Notes: generated by a model not told the origin, from the letters alone. A stretch of DNA of 54,994 nucleotides from JBFHDX01 sp041584475 (GCA_041584475.1 JBFHDX010000012.1:1-54994), one strand, 5' to 3'; counted from the stretch's first letter, positions 45,032 to 53,613 are shown. Made by a program: numbers and translations.

Positions 45032-45565
45032 ATGGCGGGTATGCTGGAGTCGGCCCCCTGGCCCGAGGTCGGGGAGAGCCGTGTGTTTTTTGATGCCGTT
45101 CTGCAGCCTCACCGCAGCCTCTCGCACAGAGGCGTGATGTGGGTGCTGGCAGCGCTCGGCGTCCCGCTTCTGGTGCTGGGAACAGCCTTCATGGCGATAG
45201 GGGCATGGCCGGTGCTGGGGTTTTGTGGTCTGGAGTTCATGCTGCTCTGTGGCGCCTTCGCGATCAACCGCCGTGACGGTCGAGCCTACGAGTTGGTCCG
45301 GCTCAGTGATAGCGGACTCGAGATCCGCCGCATTGACCCGCGCGGCAGGGTTCGAGGGCAATGGCGCCTGCAGCCAAATTGGCTGCGGATCAGCATGGAC
45401 GATCCACCCGGGCATGACAGCCAGCTGGTCCTCTCCAGCCACGGTCGAAGCCTCGTGATCGGCGCATTCCTGACCCCCGAAGAACGGCTCGAACTCGCTC
45501 GTGCCTTGCGTCGGGCGATCGACGATTGGCGCGTTGCCCCGCATCCCGGTACCGCCACGCCGTAG
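45032..45565 (+). CDS. DUF2244 membrane protein
   Basis: 177 residues with two close hydrophobic helices (WVLAALGVPLLVLGTAFMAI and VLGFCGLEFMLLCGAFAI), then a cytoplasmic beta-rich domain (SGLEIRRIDPRGRVRGQWRL, FLTPEERLELARALRRAID). This is the DUF2244 layout, a family of unknown function often found next to nth or cytochrome-oxidase genes. The start at ATG 45032 (MAGMLESAPWPEVG) was chosen because preceding codons lie in the intergenic region and nth. Confidence 0.85.
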   Translation: MAGMLESAPWPEVGESRVFFDAVLQPHRSLSHRGVMWVLAALGVPLLVLGTAFMAIGAWPVLGFCGLEFMLLCGAFAINRRDGRAYELVRLSDSGLEIRRIDPRGRVRGQWRLQPNWLRISMDDPPGHDSQLVLSSHGRSLVIGAFLTPEERLELARALRRAIDDWRVAPHPGTATP

Positions 45566-45571
45566 CAGCCT

Positions 45572-46471
45572 GTGCCGCGCGCAATTCGACAGGTGAGCGG
45601 CACCGAGATCGCCCTGCTTCTCTTGCTGGCGATCCTCTGGAGTTCGTCGTTCGCCTTCATCAAGGTTGCCGTCGAGACGATACCGCCGATCTCCGTCGCC
45701 GCGGGCCGGTTGGCGATCGCCGCATTGGTGATGCTTGTCGTCGCGCGCATGGGCCATGACAGATTTCCCGAAAGACGCGGCTTGTGGCTCAAATTCGCGC
45801 TCATCGGATTGTTCGGCAACGCCCTGCCGTTCGCGTTGATCGGCTGGGGAGAGATATCGATCGACAGCGGGCTCGCCGCGATCCTGATGGCGGTGATGCC
45901 GCTCGCCACGCTGTTCCTCGCGCACCTCTTCACCGTCGACGAACGGATGAACCTGCCGCGCACGGCGGGCGTCATCTTGGGGTTCGCCGGCGTCGTCATC
46001 CTGATCGGGCCGGCGGCGCTCGAGGGTCTCGGCGACCAGGCGCTGCGACAAACAGCGGTCGCGATGGGAGCCGTTTGCTACGCCATCTCGACGATCATCG
46101 CCAAACGTCTGCCGCCGATGCCCCACAGCCTGAGCGCGACCGGTACCCTGGTCGCCGCCGCGGCATGGGCGATTCCCGCAAGCCTGATATTCGAGTCCCC
46201 GTTCAGCGCCAGCCCGTCGACCGCATCGCTGGTTTCGCTGGTCGTCCTCGGGCTGTTCCCGACCGCGCTTGCGGTACTGATCTTCTTCGCCCTTCTGCGG
46301 CGCACCGGGGCCACGTTCATCGCCCTCAACAACTATCTCGTTCCCAGCCTCGGCGTCGTCTGGGGCATGCTGTTCCTCGGCGAGCATCTTACGTTCCGTG
46401 CGGTACTCGCCCTTGGCATCATCCTCGTCGGAATCGGCATCACCAGGATCAGCGTCGGACGCATGGGCTGA
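45572..46471 (+). CDS. EamA/DMT-family permease
   Basis: 299 residues with about ten hydrophobic segments in two EamA repeats; the first includes LLLLLAILWSSSFAFIKVAV and the second LKRRTGATFIALNNYLVPSL-like sequence (RRTGATFIALNNYLVPS). Inner-membrane exporter of unknown substrate. GTG at 45572 or GTG at 45593 are possible starts. Six bases after the DUF2244 stop. Unrelated in sequence to the EamA gene at 18558 beyond the fold. Confidence 0.85.
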   Translation: MPRAIRQVSGTEIALLLLLAILWSSSFAFIKVAVETIPPISVAAGRLAIAALVMLVVARMGHDRFPERRGLWLKFALIGLFGNALPFALIGWGEISIDSGLAAILMAVMPLATLFLAHLFTVDERMNLPRTAGVILGFAGVVILIGPAALEGLGDQALRQTAVAMGAVCYAISTIIAKRLPPMPHSLSATGTLVAAAAWAIPASLIFESPFSASPSTASLVSLVVLGLFPTALAVLIFFALLRRTGATFIALNNYLVPSLGVVWGMLFLGEHLTFRAVLALGIILVGIGITRISVGRMG

Positions 46472-46491
46472 GCCGCTGGTCACCCGCCGGG

Positions 46492-47307
46492 TCAGCGACG
46501 CGGGGCGAGCACGTCCTTCATCGAGTAGAGGCCGGGTCCCTTGCCGCGAGACCAGAGTGCCGCGCGGACCGCCCCCGCCGCGAATACCTGCCGGCTCGAC
46601 GCCTTGTGCGTGATTTCGATGCGCTCTCCGTCGGCAGCGAAGACAACGGTGTGCTCGCCGACGACGTCACCACCCCGCAGCGTCGCGAAGCCGATTTCGC
46701 CGCGCGGACGGGCGCCCGTGTGGCCCTCGCGCGACAGGCGGCCCGCCTTGCCCAAGTCTACGCCACGACCGGCGGCTGCGGCACGGCCGAGGCCGAGGGC
46801 GGTCCCCGACGGCGCATCGACCTTGTGCCGATGATGCATCTCGACGATTTCGATATCGTAGCTCTCGTCTAGCCTACGCGCGACCTGTTCGACGAGTTCA
46901 AGCAGGATGTTGATGCCGACGCTCATATTCGGCGCGACGACGACTGGCACGTGTCGCGCGGCGCGGCCCAGGACCGCCATGTGGTCGTCGGAGAGGCCAG
47001 TGGTGCCGATGATTACGGCGGCACCGGCCTGCGCTGCCAGCTCGGCATGCACCGTCGTCGCATCCGGGACCGTGAAATCGATTACGGCGTCGACTTTGGC
47101 AATCATCGTTGCCGCATCGTCGACGATCAGGATGCCGGCGTCTCCGATTCCGGCCAGCTCTCCCGCGTCGCGGCCGAGCGCCGCGCTGCCCGGCCGTTCG
47201 GTCGCGCCCGCCAGGATACAGCCAGCGGTCTCCGCCACTTGGCGCACGAGCATCCTCCCCATGCGGCCGGCCGCACCGGTAATGCCGATTCTAAGATCTT
47301 CCGCCAT
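46492..47307 (-). CDS. dapB: 4-hydroxy-tetrahydrodipicolinate reductase
   Basis: 271 residues; reduces the product of DapA with NAD(P)H in the diaminopimelate pathway. The nucleotide-binding RIGITGAAGRMGRMLV, catalytic EMHHRHKVDAPSGTAL and the C-terminal LWSRGKGPGLYSMKDVLAPR are present. The ATG at 47307 is the family start; sequence upstream in frame is unrelated. On the same strand as dnaK-dnaJ, though a secreted-protein gene lies between. Confidence 0.96.
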   Translation of the reverse strand: MAEDLRIGITGAAGRMGRMLVRQVAETAGCILAGATERPGSAALGRDAGELAGIGDAGILIVDDAATMIAKVDAVIDFTVPDATTVHAELAAQAGAAVIIGTTGLSDDHMAVLGRAARHVPVVVAPNMSVGINILLELVEQVARRLDESYDIEIVEMHHRHKVDAPSGTALGLGRAAAAGRGVDLGKAGRLSREGHTGARPRGEIGFATLRGGDVVGEHTVVFAADGERIEITHKASSRQVFAAGAVRAALWSRGKGPGLYSMKDVLAPRR

Positions 47308-47391
47308 CGGTCCGTATCCCGACCCGCCATACTGCGGCCCCTTAAAGCACATTCGGGCGCCGCCGACGAGAGGGTGGGCGGGTCTCGCCCG

Positions 47392-47940
47392 TCAATCGCT
47401 GATCGCGACGCCACGATATGCCGAGTCTGGCGCAGACCAGAAATAGGCGCCGGACCGACTTTCATGGTGAAAATAGAGGATTGCCGGATGCCGGATCCGG
47501 AGCGCCGCCGGCTCGCCGGTCGCACACGTCCAGAATCCTGCACCGCAGGCGGTGACGTGGTCGCCGGCGGCCAGAATATCGACGCCGATCCGCTGCAGGT
47601 CGATCGGCAGCACGCCCTCCTGCAGGTGCAGGGTCAGCGGGTCGTCACCCGCATCGGGCCAGAGGAACAAACCGATCGACATCGGTACGCCGCGGGGCGA
47701 GCGTTCTTCGGAAAACAGGATCGCCACGGTCTCGTCCTCGCCGTCGCCGTCGAAATCGCCGCGCGCGACAAGGTAGCGGCCCTCGTGCGCGTCGCGCCAG
47801 GGTTGGCCGATCTCGGCCGTGGTCGGATAGCGCCACCCCTGCGGCGGGACCGGCAGCACTTCCGCGGCAACATCCGCCGCGCATACGATCATCGTTGCGA
47901 TCAGAATGACCGGGAAATGGAACGATTGGCGGTAACGCAT
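47392..47940 (-). CDS. Secreted protein with a single D-x-D-x-D-G motif, function unknown
   Basis: 182 residues. A signal peptide (MRYRQSFHFPVILIATMIVC, cleaved near DVAAEVLP) precedes a domain with RGDFDGDGEDETVAILF. That is a calcium-binding-like DxDxDG motif as in FG-GAP/VCBS repeats, but present once. It includes two cysteines (TACGAGFWTCATG) spaced for a disulfide. It resembles small periplasmic proteins with a VCBS-like segment, but I cannot name a family. It lies between dnaJ and dapB on the same strand with 58 and 84 bases. Confidence 0.75.
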   Translation of the reverse strand: MRYRQSFHFPVILIATMIVCAADVAAEVLPVPPQGWRYPTTAEIGQPWRDAHEGRYLVARGDFDGDGEDETVAILFSEERSPRGVPMSIGLFLWPDAGDDPLTLHLQEGVLPIDLQRIGVDILAAGDHVTACGAGFWTCATGEPAALRIRHPAILYFHHESRSGAYFWSAPDSAYRGVAISD

Positions 47941-47998
47941 GGCCGGGACATCATAGCGCAGCCGACGTTAACCGCGGATTACGGTTCGCCTTCTCGCG

Positions 47999-49141
47999 CT
48001 ATTCGGTCAGATCGTCCCAGAATTCCTTGACCTTGGCGAAGAAGCCGTGGTGCTCGGGCTGATGCTTAGCATGTCCCCCGCCAGCCTTGTCGAATTCCGC
48101 CAGCAGCTCGCGCTGGCGCTTGGTAAGGTGCACCGGGATTTCGACCTGCGCTTCGATATACATGTCGCCGCGGCGCTTCGAACGCAGCACCGTCATGCCC
48201 TTCTCGCGCAGTCGGAATCGCTGCCCGGATTGGGCTCCGGCGGGGATGTTGACCTTCGCGCGGCTGCCATCGATCGTCGGCACCTCGATCGAGCCTCCAA
48301 GCGCCGCTGCGGTCATCGGGATTGGCACGCGGCAATAGAGGTCCGCGCCCTCGCGGCGGAAGAACGGGTGTGGTCTGATCGACAGGAAGATATACAGATC
48401 GCCCGGCGGGCCGCCACGAACGCCGGCCTCGCCCTCGCCGGCGATGCGGATGCGCGTGCCGTCCTCGACGCCGGGCGGAATGCTGACCGCGAGCGTCTTG
48501 TCCGTCCGCTCGCGGCCTGAGCCGCGACACGTGTGGCATGGTTTGTCGATGACCCGTCCCTGGCCCTGGCAGTTCGGACAGGTCCGCTCGATCGTGAAGA
48601 AGCCCTGCTGGGCGCGAACGCGGCCGGCGCCGCGACAGGTCGGGCAGGCGGTCGGCTGCGCACCACCCTCGGCGCCGGACCCGGCGCAGGCGGAGCAGGT
48701 GACCGATGTGGTCAGGCGGACCTCGGGCTGACGCCCCTGGAAGGCGTCCTCGAGCGTGATTTCCATGTTGTAGCGAAGGTCCGCGCCGCGCGTCGCCGTG
48801 CCCCCGCGCCTTGCGCCGGCGAACTCGCCGAACATCTCGTCGAAAATGTCGGCGAAACCCGAGGCAAAATCGAAACCGCCGCGGAAGGGCCCGTTGCCCC
48901 GGCCGGCCCCGCCATTTTCGAACGCGGCATGACCGAACCGGTCATAGGCCGCCCGTTTCTGGTCGTCCTTGAGGATTTCATAAGCTTCGTTGACGTCCTT
49001 GAAGCGCGCCTCCGCCCCCTTGTCGCCGGGATTGCGATCCGGGTGCAACTCCTTGGCGAGTTTTCGATACGCGCTCTTGATCGACGCGGCGTCGGCATCC
49101 CGCGACACGCCAAGAAGTTCGTAGAAATCCTGCTTCGCCAT
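47999..49141 (-). CDS. dnaJ: Chaperone protein DnaJ (Hsp40)
   Basis: 380 residues. J-domain with the HPD motif (ELHPDRNPGDKG) at about 5-70, then a glycine-rich region (about 75-135). The four zinc-binding repeats are CSACAGSG, CPTCRGAG, CPNCQGQG and CHTCRGSG, followed by the C-terminal substrate-binding domain. It stimulates DnaK ATPase and delivers clients. The ATG at 49141 has GAGGTTCGC upstream. It follows dnaK by 89 bases containing a strong hairpin. Confidence 0.97.
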   Translation of the reverse strand: MAKQDFYELLGVSRDADAASIKSAYRKLAKELHPDRNPGDKGAEARFKDVNEAYEILKDDQKRAAYDRFGHAAFENGGAGRGNGPFRGGFDFASGFADIFDEMFGEFAGARRGGTATRGADLRYNMEITLEDAFQGRQPEVRLTTSVTCSACAGSGAEGGAQPTACPTCRGAGRVRAQQGFFTIERTCPNCQGQGRVIDKPCHTCRGSGRERTDKTLAVSIPPGVEDGTRIRIAGEGEAGVRGGPPGDLYIFLSIRPHPFFRREGADLYCRVPIPMTAAALGGSIEVPTIDGSRAKVNIPAGAQSGQRFRLREKGMTVLRSKRRGDMYIEAQVEIPVHLTKRQRELLAEFDKAGGGHAKHQPEHHGFFAKVKEFWDDLTE

Positions 49142-49163
49142 GCGAACCTCAACGCCGACACCT

Positions 49164-49187
49164 CCCGGCGGCAACACGGCCGCCGGG
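49164..49187 (-). other. dnaK-dnaJ intergenic hairpin
   Basis: A perfect 9-bp stem, CCCGGCGGC (49187-49179 on the minus strand) with GCCGCCGGG (49172-49164), has a 6-base loop. It lies 43 bases after the dnaK stop and about 22 before dnaJ. No T-run. Similar intergenic hairpins in other bacteria set a higher DnaK:DnaJ ratio by protecting or partly terminating the dnaK message; that role here is inferred. Confidence 0.6.
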
Positions 49188-49230
49188 TTCGCTGGTCAAA
49201 CTGGATGCCCCCCGCCGAAGCGGTCGGTCC

Positions 49231-51153
49231 TTAGGCGGACTTGCCCTTGTCGTTGTCGTCCACTTCCTCGAAGTCGGCATCGACGACGTTGTCGCCCGCA
49301 TCCTCGGACGCGGATTCACTGCCCGAAGCCGTTTCCGCCTCCGCCTCCTGCTGAGCCTTGTACATCGCCTCGCCGAGCTTCATCGAAGCCTGTGCCAGCG
49401 CCTCCGTCTTGGCCTCGATTTCGCCGGCGTTGTCACCTTCCATCGCCGACTTCAGCTCGGCGATCGCCTTGTCGATCGCCTCCTTGTCGGCCGGCAGGAT
49501 CTTGTCGCCGTGTTCGGCCAGGCTCTTCTCGGTCGAGTGCACAAGGCTGTCCGCCTTGTTTCTCGCCTCGACCACGGCCTTGCGCTTCTTGTCTTCGTCG
49601 GCATGGGCCTCGGCGTCCTTGACCATCTTCTCGATGTCTTCGTCCGAGAGACCCCCGGAGGCCTGGATGCGAATCTGCTGCTCCTTGCCCGTCGCCTTGT
49701 CCTTGGCCGACACATTGACGATGCCATTCGCGTCGATATCGAAGGCGACCTCGACTTGCGGCACGCCGCGCGGTGCCGGCGGAATTCCGACCAGATCGAA
49801 CTGGCCGAGCAGCTTGTTGTCTGCCGCCATCTCGCGCTCGCCCTGGAAGACGCGGATCGTGACCGCGGTCTGGTTGTCCTCGGCGGTCGAGAAGACCTGG
49901 CTCTTTTTCGTCGGAATCGTCGTGTTGCGATCGATGAGACGGGTGAAGACACCACCCAGCGTCTCGATACCGAGCGACAGCGGCGTCACGTCGAGCAGCA
50001 GCACGTCCTTTACGTCGCCCTTCAAGACACCGCCCTGGATGGCGGCGCCGATGGCGACCACCTCGTCCGGATTGACGCCGCGATGCGGATCGCGACCGAA
50101 TATCTGTTTCACGGTCTCGATGATCTTCGGCATCCGCGTCATGCCGCCGACGAGGATCACCTCGTCGATCTCGCTGGCCTTCAAGCCAGCATCCTTCAAC
50201 GCAGCCTTGCACGGCCCGACCGTCTTCTGCACCAGATCGTCGACCAGTGCCTCGAGCTTGGCGCGCGTCAATTTGATGTTGAGGTGCTTCGGGCCCGACT
50301 GGTCGGCGGTGATGTAAGGCAGGTTGACCTCGGTCTGCTGCGCGCTGGACAGCTCGATCTTCGCCTTCTCGGCGGCTTCCTTGAGCCGCTGCAGCGCAAG
50401 CTTGTCCCCGCGCAGGTCGATGCCGTTCTCCTTCTTGAACTGGTCGGCGAGGTAATCGATGACACGCTTGTCGAAATCCTCACCACCGAGGAACGTGTCG
50501 CCGTTGGTCGATTTCACCTCGAAGACGCCGTCGCCGATCTCGAGCACCGAGATGTCGAAGGTGCCGCCCCCGAGGTCATAAACCGCGATTGTACCCGATC
50601 CCTTCTTCTCGAGCCCGTAGGCAAGCGCCGCCGCCGTCGGCTCGTTGATGATGCGCAGGACCTCGAGCCCGGCGATCTTGCCGGCATCCTTGGTCGCCTG
50701 GCGCTGCGAATCGTTGAAGTAGGCCGGTACGGTAATGACCGCCTGGGTTACCGTTTCGCCGAGATGGCGCTCGGCCGTTTCCTTCATCTTCTGCAGGATG
50801 AAGGCGCTTATCTGGCTGGGGCTGTACTTCTCGCCATGCGCCTCGACCCAGGCATCGCCGTTGTCGCCGGCGACGATCTTGTAGGGGACGAGATCCTTGT
50901 CCTTGTCGACGACCTTGTCGCTGTAACGCCGGCCGATCAGGCGCTTGATGGCAAACAGCGTGTTCTCCGGGTTGGTCACCGCCTGGCGCTTGGCGGACTG
51001 GCCGACCAGCCGCTCGCCGCTCTCGGTGAACGCAACCATCGAGGGCGTCGTGCGCGTGCCCTCCTCGTTCTCGATCACACGGGCAGTTGACCCTTCCATG
51101 ACAGCGACGCAGGAATTCGTCGTGCCCAAATCGATGCCGATAACCTTGCTCAT
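49231..51153 (-). CDS. dnaK: Chaperone protein DnaK (Hsp70)
   Basis: 640 residues, standard. The nucleotide-binding domain starts MSKVIGIDLGTTNSCVAVME and has VYDLGGGTFDISVLEIGDG and VILVGGMTRMPKI. The linker VLLLDVTPLSLGIE leads to the substrate domain, and the acidic/serine-rich tail ends DFEEVDDNDKGKSA, close to the usual EEVDD end. It refolds proteins with DnaJ and GrpE, both in the window. A sigma32-like promoter lies upstream. Confidence 0.99.
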   Translation of the reverse strand: MSKVIGIDLGTTNSCVAVMEGSTARVIENEEGTRTTPSMVAFTESGERLVGQSAKRQAVTNPENTLFAIKRLIGRRYSDKVVDKDKDLVPYKIVAGDNGDAWVEAHGEKYSPSQISAFILQKMKETAERHLGETVTQAVITVPAYFNDSQRQATKDAGKIAGLEVLRIINEPTAAALAYGLEKKGSGTIAVYDLGGGTFDISVLEIGDGVFEVKSTNGDTFLGGEDFDKRVIDYLADQFKKENGIDLRGDKLALQRLKEAAEKAKIELSSAQQTEVNLPYITADQSGPKHLNIKLTRAKLEALVDDLVQKTVGPCKAALKDAGLKASEIDEVILVGGMTRMPKIIETVKQIFGRDPHRGVNPDEVVAIGAAIQGGVLKGDVKDVLLLDVTPLSLGIETLGGVFTRLIDRNTTIPTKKSQVFSTAEDNQTAVTIRVFQGEREMAADNKLLGQFDLVGIPPAPRGVPQVEVAFDIDANGIVNVSAKDKATGKEQQIRIQASGGLSDEDIEKMVKDAEAHADEDKKRKAVVEARNKADSLVHSTEKSLAEHGDKILPADKEAIDKAIAELKSAMEGDNAGEIEAKTEALAQASMKLGEAMYKAQQEAEAETASGSESASEDAGDNVVDADFEEVDDNDKGKSA

Positions 51154-51272
51154 CTTCGCCTTTCCTTCTCAGCGGGCTCCGGCGGCCCGAACCATGCAGC
51201 ACCTGCCGGCGCCCCCGCGGATTGAACAAACCAGAAACGTGTGTTTACAGCCGTTTTGGCCGTGTCTCTGGG

Positions 51273-51303
51273 CTATATAGGGAGGGGCTCGGAGGGGTGC
51301 AAG
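51273..51303 (-). promoter_or_regulatory. Candidate heat-shock (sigma32/RpoH) promoter of dnaK
   Basis: On the minus strand, CTTGCA (51303-51298) and CCCTATATAG (51282-51273) are 15 bases apart, fitting the CTTG and CCcNATNT elements of sigma32 promoters. The implied leader is about 110 bases before the dnaK ATG. No CIRCE inverted repeat (TTAGCACTC arms) is visible near dnaK, grpE or hrcA, so HrcA probably acts elsewhere (for example at groESL). Confidence 0.55.
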
Positions 51304-51380
51304 CGCGGTCCGCGACGGCGGTCGACCGCGCGCCCGCCGACCCCTCGCATCGTCCCGCGTTTCGCGGCAAGCTGTCGGGC

Positions 51381-52259
51381 ATGATCGTCTCGGCGAGCTA
51401 CCGCACGGACATACCCGCCCTTTACTCCCGCTGGTTCCTGCAACGGTTGGCGGCCGGCGAGGTGCAGGTCGCGAACCCCTATGGCGGGAAGCCATACACG
51501 GTGGCGCTCCGCCGGAGCGAGGTGTCGGGTTTCGTCTTCTGGACACGCAATATCGGGCCGCTGTTGGATGATCTGCCATCGATCGCGGCCATCGCTCCGT
51601 TCGTCGTTCAGTTCACGGTGACGGGCTACCCGCGCGTACTCGAGCCCGGAGTAATCGGCGCCGAGGTTGCGGTCGATCAGATCCGTGCCGTCGCGAACCG
51701 CTTTGGTCCGCGGGCCGTGGTCTGGCGATACGATCCGATCCTAGATACGTCGCTGACGCCGCTCGCCGGGCATCGGGAGACATTCGCGCGGCTGGCCGAC
51801 GCCCTGGCGGGCAGCGTCGACGAGGTCGTCGTCTCCTTCACCCAGATCTACGCCAAGACGCGGCGCAACCTCGAGGCGGCGGCGCGACGGCACGCGTTTT
51901 CGTGGCGGGAACCTGAGGACTCGCAGAAATCGGCGCTGATCGACGATATCGCGGGGACCGCCGCAACGCATGGCATCGAGTTGCGCGTCTGCACCCAGCC
52001 GGACCTCGTGGCGGCAGGCGCCACCCCGGCCCGATGCATCGACGCCGCGCGGCTGTCCGACCTCGCAGGCCGCACGATCACGGCGCGCACGAAGGGCAAC
52101 CGGCCCGGCTGCCTGTGCCATGAGTCGCGGGACATCGGCGCCTACGACACCTGCCCGCAGGGCTGCGTCTATTGCTATGCCGTGGCGAATCGCGCCGTCG
52201 CCAAGCGCAATCTGGCCGCCCACGACGCGAACGCCGGGTCGCTGGCGCCACGGCGTTAG
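51381..52259 (+). CDS. DUF1848 family protein with a C-terminal CxxxCxxC motif
   Basis: 292 residues. The N-terminus MIVSASYRTDIPALYSRWFL and the central segments AIAPFVVQFTVTGYPRVLEP and VVWRYDPIL are DUF1848 landmarks. The C-terminus carries CLCHESRDIGAYDTCPQG then CVYCYA, that is C-x3-C-x2-C as in radical-SAM enzymes, but placed at the C-terminal end instead of the first third. The function is unknown; an iron-sulfur enzyme is inferred. The ATG at 51381 is the family start. It ends overlapping the convergent DUF2007 gene (52256-52259). Confidence 0.85.
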   Translation: MIVSASYRTDIPALYSRWFLQRLAAGEVQVANPYGGKPYTVALRRSEVSGFVFWTRNIGPLLDDLPSIAAIAPFVVQFTVTGYPRVLEPGVIGAEVAVDQIRAVANRFGPRAVVWRYDPILDTSLTPLAGHRETFARLADALAGSVDEVVVSFTQIYAKTRRNLEAAARRHAFSWREPEDSQKSALIDDIAGTAATHGIELRVCTQPDLVAAGATPARCIDAARLSDLAGRTITARTKGNRPGCLCHESRDIGAYDTCPQGCVYCYAVANRAVAKRNLAAHDANAGSLAPRR

Positions 52260-52654
52260 ACCAGGAAGCCCTCGGGGCCACGCCAATCGTGCCCGCATGC
52301 CCGGCAGCGGCGGCGCCGGCTCTGGACCAGCAGCGGGGCGACCATCATGCTCAGCAGCAGCAACACCCAGGATGCCGGCCGGAAGAGATCGTCCGAGCTG
52401 CAGGAGGGGCAGTGTTCGTCCTCCGGCACGTCGATCTTCTTGGACAGATCACAAATTAGACCACCTGCAACATCGAGATGATCGTCGGGCACCATCAGGC
52501 GGACGCCGCCGAGCGCCGGCAGGAAGAACCAGTTCGTGCCGCCGAGGCGATCATCGAACAGAAATACGGGAATGCCATGACTATCGAGCAGGGCGCGCGC
52601 GACATGGGCGTCGGGCAGGTCGAGATAGCTCGCCGCCGTGATCAACTTGGCCAT
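52256..52654 (-). CDS. DUF2007-like protein with zinc-ribbon and one membrane segment
   Basis: 132 residues. The N-terminal about 70 residues resemble DUF2007 (a small signal-transduction-like domain, as in the 79-residue neighbour): ARALLDSHGIPVFLFDD, GVRLMVPDDHLDVAGGLI. They are followed by CPSCSSDD, a hydrophobic helix (WVLLLLSMMVAPLLV), and a second CRACGHDW. The two CxxC pairs suggest a zinc ribbon split by a membrane segment. Three bases separate it from the upstream 79-residue gene. Confidence 0.75.
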   Translation of the reverse strand: MAKLITAASYLDLPDAHVARALLDSHGIPVFLFDDRLGGTNWFFLPALGGVRLMVPDDHLDVAGGLICDLSKKIDVPEDEHCPSCSSDDLFRPASWVLLLLSMMVAPLLVQSRRRRCRACGHDWRGPEGFLV

Positions 52655-52657
52655 CGG

Positions 52658-52897
52658 CTACCCCTGCATCGCCGGATCGGCGTCGTTGCCGTCGCCGTCC
52701 GGGACGTCAGTGATCAGGGCAGCCGCGACTTCGATATCGTCCTCGGAGACCATCAGCCGTACGGGTGCCATCGCGTAGGCCGGGTACGGGTTATGCTCTT
52801 CGAACAGGAAGGCGAGGATTTCGTGCGCTTCGAGCGTGGCTCTCGCCGCCTGCGCCGCGACGGGATCGTCGAAGTGCTTGAGGAGCACCAGCGCCAT
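52658..52897 (-). CDS. DUF2007-like small protein
   Basis: 79 residues; shares with the downstream gene the pattern A-x-x-x-L-x-x-H-x-I-x-x-FLF and VRLMV-x-x-DD-x-x-x-A. These match DUF2007-type domains (about 65 residues), of unknown function. The ATG follows grpE by 11 bases; the acidic end (DVPDGDGNDADPAMQG) is short. It is probably cotranscribed with hrcA-grpE. Confidence 0.72.
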   Translation of the reverse strand: MALVLLKHFDDPVAAQAARATLEAHEILAFLFEEHNPYPAYAMAPVRLMVSEDDIEVAAALITDVPDGDGNDADPAMQG

Positions 52898-52908
52898 GGG
52901 TCCGGGGC

Positions 52909-53613
52909 CTATGCGTCCGCGTCCTTGTCGCCGGTATTGCTCGTGTCCGACCCATCGGCGGCGGCGGGCTCCGCTCCCTGCGGTTTTGGCCCTCCTTTCG
53001 AGACGCCGACCATGGCGGCGCGCAACAGGCGGCCGTGGAGCGTGTAGCCGGGCTGCAGCAGCTGCACGACGGTCCCGGACGGATTTTCCGGGTCGTCCAG
53101 CTCGAACATGGCCTGGTGCAGCGCGTGGTCGAACGGCTCGCCGAGTGGCTCGACCTTGCGGATCCCGTGCTTCTCGAAAGCGTTGAGCAGCTCGCGCTCG
53201 ATCAGCTCGACGCCGGCCACGAGGTCCTTGCCGCCGTTCAAACCGTCGCCGCGCAGCGTATCTGGCACGTTCTCCAGGGCGCGGCGCAGATTGTCGGCCA
53301 CGGACAGCAGATCGCGCGCCAGCGGCACGGCGCCGTATTTCGCCGATTCCTGGCGGTCCCGTTCAGCCCGCCGGCGCGTGTTCTCCACCTCGGCAAGGGC
53401 GCGCAGCAACTGGTCCTTGAGACCGGCGATTTCGGCTTCCAGTTCAGCCACGCGATCAAAGGCCGGCCCGTCGCCCCCGCCGGAGGCCTCGCTGACTTGG
53501 TTGGCGTCGACCTCGGCTTCACGCGCCGCCTCGGCCTCGGCCTCGGCGCGCGCCTTGTCCGTCACTTCGATTTCCGGCTCGGCCGCTTTGGCGGCCTTCT
53601 TCTTGTCCGTCAT
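52909..53613 (-). CDS. grpE: Nucleotide exchange factor GrpE
   Basis: 234 residues. A long N-terminal charged/coiled region (TDKARAEAEAEAAREAEVDA, ELEAEIAGLKDQLLRALAEV) leads to the GrpE head with FDHALHQAMFELDDPENPSG and VVQLLQPGYTLHGRLLRAAM. It releases ADP from DnaK. It lies 27 bases after hrcA, the usual alphaproteobacterial pair. Confidence 0.96.
   Translation of the reverse strand: MTDKKKAAKAAEPEIEVTDKARAEAEAEAAREAEVDANQVSEASGGGDGPAFDRVAELEAEIAGLKDQLLRALAEVENTRRRAERDRQESAKYGAVPLARDLLSVADNLRRALENVPDTLRGDGLNGGKDLVAGVELIERELLNAFEKHGIRKVEPLGEPFDHALHQAMFELDDPENPSGTVVQLLQPGYTLHGRLLRAAMVGVSKGGPKPQGAEPAAADGSDTSNTGDKDADA

Noticed and set aside
46472..46495. Nested inverted repeat between the convergent EamA and dapB stops
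   Set aside because: Short arms and no T-run on either strand; too weak to call a terminator.
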